NCBI GenBank assembly: GCA_964511575.1
Contig: CAZEFM010000106.1
Coordinates: forward strand, 1-12,105
Length of the DNA: 12,105 bases
Reading direction: 5' to 3'
Source: CALKHT01 sp964511575
GTDB lineage: Bacteria > Planctomycetota > Phycisphaerae > Phycisphaerales > Phycisphaeraceae
Below are positions 6,731-12,105 of this stretch, one piece after another. The notes beneath the pieces were generated by a model. The model did not search any database, had not been told where the DNA came from, and was given only the letters and a program-made list of their open reading frames with translations. Numbering within the stretch: the stretch's first letter is position 1; every line of letters begins with the position of its first letter. The position numbers and the translations under genes were made by a program.

Positions 6731-9700
6731 TCAATCGCCCGGCGACGCCTCGCCCGCCCGATCCGGCTCCGACACGCCGATCAACTCGCGAAGCGTCCGC
6801 GATGTCTCCGACAACGGCACCGGACGCGCGTTCGGACGACCCAACGTCCCATCCGCACGCACCGTCGCAATCGACAACTGCACGTTCGTGAAAATCTCGT
6901 CCAGCACCTCCGTGCCGGGAATCGGCAGATTCTTCAGCGGCCGAAACGTTCCCGCCGCGAACAACAGCAGCGGGCTGTCCCAACCCTTCTTCAGATCGAA
7001 CACCGTCCCCTGCAGCTGCATGTCCACCCCCCGGTTGAAGTACTTGAAGCTCTCCAACTGCACCAGCGCGCTTTCAAAGCGGAACACCGCCCGCCCGAAC
7101 CCCGTCGGCTCAGGCCTACTCATCGACACCCCCATCGCGCGAAACACCGCGCCGATGATGTCAATGCTCGCAAGGTCCGACGCCGATACATCCACCCGGC
7201 CGTTCCCCACCGCCGTGTACCACTTGCGCACATCCCCCACGAAACTCACAAACCCGCTGATCCGCCCCACCGCCGGTTCATCGTCCGGCAGCATCGCCGC
7301 ACGCAACCGCTGAAGATCCAGATCCTCAAAATCCACCCGCACATTCGAAAACCACTGCGCCTCGCGACGCGTCAACGAACTCCACACCGACACGCTGCCA
7401 TCCGCGATCCCGAAGCGCGAATCATTCACCACCACCCGTCGCCGTCCCGCGTACGCCGTCGCATGCCCACCCGAAAAATCCAACCCGCGCCACGATGCAT
7501 CCGTCGCTGTCACCTGCGCATCGATCCGCACCGGCTCCAGCGGACGTGCCTCATCCGCCGGCCCGAACGACACCTCGCCCGACACCCGCCCTGTCGCCTC
7601 CCCCGCTTCATCCAGCCAATGCGCCAGCGACGACAACGCCAGATCCCGATACGTCAGCGAACCCGTGCTGCGATGCCACTGCACGCGATCGAACATCCCC
7701 TGCCCTTCAACCGTCGCGCCCAGCACCGTCCCCTGCAACGCACGCACCTGCAGCGACTGAGGCGTCAGCGTGCCGTCAAACGACACCTCCGCCAGCGCCT
7801 TCTCGCCATCGAACACCTGCGTGTCCACCGTCATCGAGCCATACGCATCGCCCGTCACCACATCGATGTCCAGGTTCGTCGACCCATCGATGCGTGCGCT
7901 CAACCCCGCCTCCGCCACCTCAAGAGGCCAACCATCGCTGCGCAGCTCCGCACGAATCATCCGCGGGTCGCCCAGATCAAACGATGCGCTGCCCACCGCG
8001 CTGCCTTCGCCTTTGTGCAACTGCACATCATCAAAACGCAGCACGCTGCGACGCGTCGTCAGCCGACCTGTCATCCGGTCAAACGCGATCGGCCCCGTGC
8101 TGAACCCATCGATCGCCACCGTGCCCTCCACCCGCATGTCCTGCAGGCGCTCATGCGGCACAATCACATCCAGCGTCCCGTCCCACTTCCCTTCCACCTT
8201 CAATTCCGGGTTCGCGAAACGCGCCACACGCTGCAGCGAAAAATCACGCGCCTCCAGCTTCAATCGCGTCCGCGTCCCACCAAAGCGGTACGCACCCTCC
8301 AACTCGCACGAACCATCGAACAACTCGAACCGTTGCGACCGCAACGCCACCACCTCATCCCGCAACCGAACCTCAAGCGGCAGCGTCACCTCCGCCAACG
8401 GCTGATGGTTGATCACCACCGAATCGCTCACCAGCGTCCCCACCGCCGTGACATCGCGACCCTGCGGCCGACCCGTCACCGTGCCGTCCCACACCCATCG
8501 CCCAGCCCATGCCACCTCCCGTGTCCGCTCCGGGCGCATCGTCACCGACGCCGCCTGCTCACCCGCTTCACCAGTCCCGGTTGCCGGTGTTGCCGTCGCC
8601 ATCGCCCCATCAACGGTCAGATCCACCGTCGCCTTGACCGTCGCGTCGAGCGACTGCTCACGCTCCGGGTCGTACGTCCCCGTCCCTTCCACCCGAAGAG
8701 GCCCAAGCGTCGCTTCCAGCTTCGTCACCTGCGCCCGTGCCCCGACGCCATCCGCCTCCACCACGACCGCCACAGGCGCCATCGCCACACCCGGCAGCGT
8801 CAACGCCTCCGAACGCACCTCACCTCGCCATGTCAGCGTGTCAACATCCACCTCCCCCGACGCTGCAACATCCAACCCCGCCCCCGTTCGCAACCGCTCC
8901 ACCACCACCACAGGCCAGCGCATCGCCACCGTCGCCGCAAACCCATCCAACACGATCGGCTCCGCCTCATCCCGCGTCAGCCGCATCCGAGGCGCCCCAA
9001 CCTCCCACACCATCGCGTCCCAGTTGCCGCCCGCACCCTTGGCCGTCAGCTCACCCTCCCACGCCCCCCACACCGACCGGCCGCGCATCGTCACCCCCAC
9101 CTCCGCAGCGACCCGATCCAAACCGGGACGCTCCACCCGTGCCGTCACCGTCCCGCCATGCGTCGCATCCCCAGCACCGGCGATCAACGCCTCCGCCCAC
9201 CGCGAATCCATCGCCGACCACGACCCCTCCAACCAACCCGTCTGCGTATCCAGCCGCCCCGCACCGTTCAGTTCCGCCCGCGTCCCCTCCACCGCCCCCC
9301 CAACCCGCGACCCCGTCACCGCAGCCCCCCGCACCCGCCCCGGCCCGCCCGACCCCCGCACCTCGCCCGGCAACTGCTCCACACCCGTCACCACCAACCC
9401 CTCAGGCATCACCGCGACTTCCGCCCCCTCCACCGTCACCCCCGCCTCACCCCGCAACCCGAATCCCCCAGCCCGTCCCTCCTCGATCGTCGCCACCCCA
9501 CGCACCACCCCCGCCTCCACCCGTCCCGTCCAATCCCCCCGCAACCGCACCGGAACCGGAACACCCGCCAACCACTGCGACACCATCGCATCGCTCGGCG
9601 ACGCCTCCACCGTCACCTCATGCGCCATATCACCCCAAGGCGTCAACCGCCCCGAAACCTTCAACACATCCTCCGCCGAACCCTCAAACGTCCACGCCAC

Positions 9701-10228
9701 CTCACCCAACGGCGAACCCGTCAGCGTCACCGCCGACAGTTCCGTGACACCGTCCTCGCCCTCCACCATCACACGCCCACCCGCCACCGTCACCCGAGGC
9801 AGCGCCCCACCCTCCTCCGACGATGGCAGATGCTGCATCACCGTCGCCACCGCTTCCGCAACGTTCCACCGACCCCGTTCCTCACGCACCCGAACCGTCG
9901 GTTCGGCAATCTCCACCGCCTCCACCCGCACCGATCCGCCGCTCAACAGCAGCGACAACACACCGTTGTGACGTACCACCATCCGAGGCACCGATGCGAA
10001 CGCATCATCCTCCAACGGCAACGCAACCGTCACATCCTCCAGCGTCGTCACCCCACCCCACGTCGCACGCAGCGTCCCCACCTCGATGCGCAGCCCCGTC
10101 TGCTGCTGCGCCGTCGACACCACCAGTTGCCGCGGCCAATCGCTCTGCAGCACCCAATGCACCGCGCCGATCGCAGCCACAACGACCACAACCAACAACA
10201 CCAGCAATAAAACCAACACGCGTCGCAT
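6731..10228 (-). CDS. large AsmA-like membrane-anchored protein
   Basis: The 1165-residue protein has one N-terminal transmembrane segment (about 4-27, Leu/Val-rich) after MRR, with the rest predicted outside the cytoplasm. Residues 28-160 (for example TGLRIEVGTLRATWGGVTTLEDVTV) resemble the AsmA N-terminal domain. A long middle made of Gly/Val/Glu/Thr-rich, beta-strand-like segments follows. Residues about 1000-1130 (GNGRVDVSASDLASIDI, then FRFESALVQLESFKYFNRG, then LQGTVFDL and a late VRADGTLGRP) match the shape of the AsmA-like C-terminal domain. AsmA/TamB/YhdP-type proteins are thought to form hydrophobic grooves that carry phospholipids across the periplasm, and a similar role here is inference. 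The gene starts 12 bases after the stop of the small lipoprotein gene. Its coding strand is strongly G-rich at third positions, which leaves very long non-coding open frames on the other strand. Family placement is from pattern, not alignment. Confidence 0.82.
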   Translation of the reverse strand: MRRVLVLLLVLLVVVVVAAIGAVHWVLQSDWPRQLVVSTAQQQTGLRIEVGTLRATWGGVTTLEDVTVALPLEDDAFASVPRMVVRHNGVLSLLLSGGSVRVEAVEIAEPTVRVREERGRWNVAEAVATVMQHLPSSEEGGALPRVTVAGGRVMVEGEDGVTELSAVTLTGSPLGEVAWTFEGSAEDVLKVSGRLTPWGDMAHEVTVEASPSDAMVSQWLAGVPVPVRLRGDWTGRVEAGVVRGVATIEEGRAGGFGLRGEAGVTVEGAEVAVMPEGLVVTGVEQLPGEVRGSGGPGRVRGAAVTGSRVGGAVEGTRAELNGAGRLDTQTGWLEGSWSAMDSRWAEALIAGAGDATHGGTVTARVERPGLDRVAAEVGVTMRGRSVWGAWEGELTAKGAGGNWDAMVWEVGAPRMRLTRDEAEPIVLDGFAATVAMRWPVVVVERLRTGAGLDVAASGEVDVDTLTWRGEVRSEALTLPGVAMAPVAVVVEADGVGARAQVTKLEATLGPLRVEGTGTYDPEREQSLDATVKATVDLTVDGAMATATPATGTGEAGEQAASVTMRPERTREVAWAGRWVWDGTVTGRPQGRDVTAVGTLVSDSVVINHQPLAEVTLPLEVRLRDEVVALRSQRFELFDGSCELEGAYRFGGTRTRLKLEARDFSLQRVARFANPELKVEGKWDGTLDVIVPHERLQDMRVEGTVAIDGFSTGPIAFDRMTGRLTTRRSVLRFDDVQLHKGEGSAVGSASFDLGDPRMIRAELRSDGWPLEVAEAGLSARIDGSTNLDIDVVTGDAYGSMTVDTQVFDGEKALAEVSFDGTLTPQSLQVRALQGTVLGATVEGQGMFDRVQWHRSTGSLTYRDLALSSLAHWLDEAGEATGRVSGEVSFGPADEARPLEPVRIDAQVTATDASWRGLDFSGGHATAYAGRRRVVVNDSRFGIADGSVSVWSSLTRREAQWFSNVRVDFEDLDLQRLRAAMLPDDEPAVGRISGFVSFVGDVRKWYTAVGNGRVDVSASDLASIDIIGAVFRAMGVSMSRPEPTGFGRAVFRFESALVQLESFKYFNRGVDMQLQGTVFDLKKGWDSPLLLFAAGTFRPLKNLPIPGTEVLDEIFTNVQLSIATVRADGTLGRPNARPVPLSETSRTLRELIGVSEPDRAGEASPGD

Positions 10229-10240
10229 GCGCTCGCCGCC

Positions 10241-10852
10241 TTATTCAGGAGGCTGAATCGTCGGGATGTTCCCGATCCGGTTCGGACCGCTGCCGAAGAA
10301 CCACCAATCCTCCCGACGCGTGCGGCCGACGAAAGGCCCCGAATGCGCCACCATCTCCCCCGTATCCGACCAGTACGCCACGATCGCCACACTCGCAAAA
10401 CCCCACTGACGCAGGTTCTTCACCAGCGCCAGCTCAGGCGTCGCCACAGGCGAGGGAGGCAAACCCACTGCCGTCATCGCCGTCCCCACCGGAAGCGACG
10501 GAATGCCGATCAGAAACTCATACCGGTCGATCCCCACCCCACCCGTCCGCGCTTCGACGATGATCTCCGCATCCTCGCGCTTGGACATCAGCAGCACCCC
10601 GTTCATCAGCAGATGCGCCCGCAACTCCCCAATCACGAACTGCTGCTCCGATGCGGCAAAATAGGTCGTATCCACAAACACCCGGCGACCCCGCAACGGC
10701 TCAGCCGACAACTGCGCCACCGCAAGCCCACCCGCTGTGGACATGAGAAACTGCTCCGTCGCCGTCCGCGCCGGATCCGTCACCCGCGCGGTCGTACAAC
10801 CCCCCGCCAACACCGCGGCGACACACAACATGCCCATCCACACAATCCGCAT
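10241..10852 (-). CDS. small lipoprotein, unknown function (DUF6655-like?)
   Basis: The 203-residue product has a hydrophobic leader (MRIVWMGMLCVAAVLAGGC) that ends in a lipobox-like LAGGC at Cys19, so a lipoprotein is predicted. The mature part begins TTARVTDPARTATEQFLMST and contains VFVDTTYF, a helical stretch (FVIGELRAHLLMNGVLLM) and AEIIVEARTGGVGID. It has no transmembrane helix after the leader. The TDPARTATEQ opening reminds me of planctomycete lipoproteins annotated as DUF6655, but I cannot confirm this, and no activity is known to me. ATG 10852 is chosen; a GTG directly before it (10855) would add one residue. A G-run lies almost next to the ATG, so the ribosome binding site is poor. 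It is first in the - strand cluster, and the AsmA-like gene follows after 12 bases, which suggests co-expression and an envelope role. Confidence 0.78.
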   Translation of the reverse strand: MRIVWMGMLCVAAVLAGGCTTARVTDPARTATEQFLMSTAGGLAVAQLSAEPLRGRRVFVDTTYFAASEQQFVIGELRAHLLMNGVLLMSKREDAEIIVEARTGGVGIDRYEFLIGIPSLPVGTAMTAVGLPPSPVATPELALVKNLRQWGFASVAIVAYWSDTGEMVAHSGPFVGRTRREDWWFFGSGPNRIGNIPTIQPPE

Positions 10853-11075
10853 CACCCCAACAGCTTAAAGCCACCCCCCCCCAGAGGCAAAAGAGCCGAT
10901 CAATCAACAGTGATCAGCTATTGAGATTTGCGCCCCCCACTCCACCACTCCACCACTCACCACCCCCCCTCAATCCACAAATACCTGCTAACCAATCACC
11001 TCCCGTCGGCCACCGTCTTGCAACACCTCCAGGCAAACGCGCGAATGGTTCGCCGCGTGCCACGGGAGATTCATC
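10853..11075. other. divergent intergenic region with short repeats
   Basis: This stretch of about 220 bases separates the starts of the lipoprotein gene (-) and the PEP-CTERM gene (+), so it should hold promoters for both. I see no convincing -35/-10 pair. It contains a 5-bp inverted repeat GATCA/TGATC (10898-10902 with 10911-10915) and, at 10938-10958, about two and a half copies of an 8-base unit CACTCCAC next to C-runs. GGGAGA at 11064-11069 is the ribosome binding site of the next gene. Confidence 0.5.
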
Positions 11076-11864
11076 ATGAAACGCCAACTGCCTTTCACGA
11101 TCGCACTGTTCACCCTTGCGCTCCTCGCAGCGCCCAGCCACGCCCTGACCAACCCCGGCTTCGAACAAACCAACCTCAACGCCTGGAACCCCGAAGGCTT
11201 CGTCGAAATCGCCCAAACCTTCCGAGGCGTCGTCCCACCCACCCAGGGACTCCAGCAGGCCGTGATGTACACCGACCGGTTCGCCGTCCAGCAGAACAAC
11301 CCCGCCGCCTCCGGACTGCGACTCGGCGCACAGCTCGGCGTCGACCTCACCACCGCACTCGCCGGCCGATTCATCCGCAACGGATCCGCCATCCAACAAC
11401 AAATCAACCTCCTCACACCCGCCAACCTCGTCTTCGACTGGGCATTCGCCCATCGCGTCGACGAACCCAGCGGCAACGACGTCGCCTTCGTCATGATCGA
11501 CCAGCAGGCCTTCATCCTCACCGACCTGGCCTCCGCACCCTTCACCCTCCTGGGCGACAACAACTTCGCCGCCACCCAATACTTCACCGAGCAGAACCTG
11601 CCCATCCTCCAGCCCGGCATCCACGACATCGCCTTCGGCGTCGTCGCCGTCGACTTCCCCGCAGGACGATCCGCACTCCTCGTCGACAACGTCAGGCTCA
11701 TCCCCCAGACACCCTTCTTCGACGACCCCGACCCCTTCGCCCCCACCACCGGGTTCAACGGCCGCATCACCTTCTCCGCCGCCAACCCCGAACCCGCCAC
11801 CGCCATCCTCCTCACCCTCGCCCTCACCGCCACCACCCTCACCACCCGCCGAAGACGCCCGTGA
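11076..11864 (+). CDS. PEP-CTERM sorting domain protein, secreted
   Basis: The 262-residue protein has a Sec signal peptide (MKRQ, then a hydrophobic run to about residue 20, likely cut after SHA at 23). The mature part starts LTNPGFEQTNLNAW, the NxGFE...W opening common in secreted planctomycete proteins. The last 26 residues are a PEP-CTERM sorting signal: N-PEP at 237-240, a hydrophobic helix (AILLTLALTATTL) and a terminal RRRR cluster. Exosortase is expected to recognise the PEP motif and process the protein at the inner membrane, usually for surface or exopolysaccharide-linked export. The centre is beta-rich (for example LVFDWAFAHRVDEPSGNDVAFVMID) and may be a jelly-roll-like or carbohydrate-binding fold, but I recognise no catalytic motif. 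GGGAGA ends 6 bases before the ATG, a good ribosome binding site. No exosortase gene is in the window. Function is unknown. Confidence 0.87.
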   Translation: MKRQLPFTIALFTLALLAAPSHALTNPGFEQTNLNAWNPEGFVEIAQTFRGVVPPTQGLQQAVMYTDRFAVQQNNPAASGLRLGAQLGVDLTTALAGRFIRNGSAIQQQINLLTPANLVFDWAFAHRVDEPSGNDVAFVMIDQQAFILTDLASAPFTLLGDNNFAATQYFTEQNLPILQPGIHDIAFGVVAVDFPAGRSALLVDNVRLIPQTPFFDDPDPFAPTTGFNGRITFSAANPEPATAILLTLALTATTLTTRRRRP

Positions 11865-11932
11865 AAACCCCCAGACCGTGCTCGCTTCAGCGATCCACGC
11901 AAAAAGAAAAGAACTAACGAACTGAGGGACGT

Positions 11933-11993
11933 GAGGGGGGTGATTCAACGTTCTCCAACCTTGAACCTTGAATCTACAAATGTCACCCCCCTC
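11933..11993. repeat. nested inverted repeat downstream of the PEP-CTERM gene
   Basis: GAGGGGGGTGA (11933-11943) and TCACCCCCCTC (11983-11993) are perfect 11-bp inverted arms. Inside them GATTCAA (11942-11948) pairs with TTGAATC (11968-11974). The loop also holds two copies of ACCTTGA. It could form a large stem in RNA and end transcription of the upstream gene, or be a dispersed intergenic repeat. No T-tract is present. Confidence 0.5.
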
Positions 11994-12057
11994 CCCCCTC
12001 AACCTCACGACAAAACCCTCAACCTCTCGCGCCACCAATACTTCCAACGATTTTCGA

Positions 12058-12097
12058 CCATGTCACCCCCACGACAAACACGACAAACACGACATGG
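12058..12097. repeat. inverted repeat enclosing a 9-bp tandem repeat
   Basis: CCATGTC (12058-12064) and GACATGG (12091-12097) are perfect 7-bp inverted arms. Between them ACGACAAAC is repeated at 12071-12079 and 12080-12088, and a partial third copy (ACGACA) runs into the right arm. TGTCACCCCC at 12061-12070 also occurs at 11981-11990, next to the previous inverted repeat. The function is unknown, and the feature may continue past the window edge. Confidence 0.45.
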
Positions 12098-12105
12098 GGA
12101 GCAGG

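Larger units (their letters stand above)
11865..12105. other. repeat-rich non-coding tail
   Basis: No believable gene lies after the PEP-CTERM stop. The region holds short A-rich and C-rich runs, a perfect 11-bp inverted repeat, an 11-base direct repeat (CCCTCAACCTC at 11996-12006 and 12016-12026), a 9-base tandem repeat and a second inverted repeat, described separately. A long open frame on the - strand crosses it but is a shadow of the PEP-CTERM gene. Confidence 0.55.

Noticed and set aside
7463..10210. A 915-codon open frame on the + strand, antisense to the AsmA-like gene, plus 520- and 336-codon frames in the same region
   Set aside because: The translations are Arg/His/Pro- or Pro/Ser/Thr-rich with no family features. 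They arise because the G-rich third positions of the true - strand gene remove stops from the other strand. The - strand frame has a membrane anchor and AsmA-like ends.
10914..12047. A 377-codon open frame on the - strand over the PEP-CTERM gene and the repeat tail
   Set aside because: It is Gly/Glu/Val-rich low complexity and antisense to a gene with a clear signal peptide and PEP-CTERM tail. It runs through repeat sequence.
12071..12094. The 9-base tandem repeat as the start of a CRISPR array
   Set aside because: The units are directly adjacent and far too short, with no spacers and no cas gene in the window.

Overview
The window looks like an ordinary stretch of chromosome from a high-GC bacterium, most likely a planctomycete of the Phycisphaerae type. 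This is inferred from the gene families, not from a marker gene. The clues are a pseudopilin-like protein with a C-terminal H-X9-DG motif, a PEP-CTERM exosortase substrate, a Tat-targeted TIM-barrel lipoprotein, and a very large AsmA-like envelope protein beside a small lipoprotein. I see no tRNA, rRNA, CRISPR array, transposase or prophage gene. There are ten protein genes: five on the + strand (the first cut by the window edge) and five on the - strand.

Region by region: (1) 1-1886, + strand: the 3' end of L-threonine 3-dehydrogenase (tdh), then glycine C-acetyltransferase (kbl). Together these make the two-step route from threonine to glycine plus acetyl-CoA. (2) 1924-2484, - strand: a small CDP-alcohol phosphatidyltransferase, convergent with kbl. 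(3) 2688-4720, + strand: a PQQ-type sugar dehydrogenase lipoprotein and a lone H-X9-DG pseudopilin-like protein. (4) 4771-10852, - strand: four close-packed genes that could be one transcription unit. In transcription order they are a small lipoprotein, a 1165-residue AsmA-like membrane protein, a 3-hydroxyisobutyrate dehydrogenase-family oxidoreductase and a Tat-signal TIM-barrel isomerase-like protein. (5) 11076-11864, + strand: a PEP-CTERM secreted protein, divergent from region 4. (6) 11865-12105: a non-coding tail full of short inverted and tandem repeats.

The threonine pair clearly acts together. The lipoprotein and AsmA-like protein probably share a role in the cell envelope, and the oxidoreductase and TIM-barrel protein may share a carbohydrate pathway, but both of these links are inferences. 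Several products (PQQ enzyme, TIM-barrel protein, small lipoprotein, pseudopilin, PEP-CTERM protein, AsmA-like protein) carry export or membrane signals, so the window is rich in envelope proteins.

I found no convincing new multi-gene system. The items most worth a second look are the lipoprotein/AsmA-like pair, hairpins that overlap a stop codon at both convergent gene junctions, a palindrome in the divergent region at 2561-2587, the repeat-dense tail at 11933-12097, and a strong C-over-G bias of the + strand that holds whichever strand is coding.
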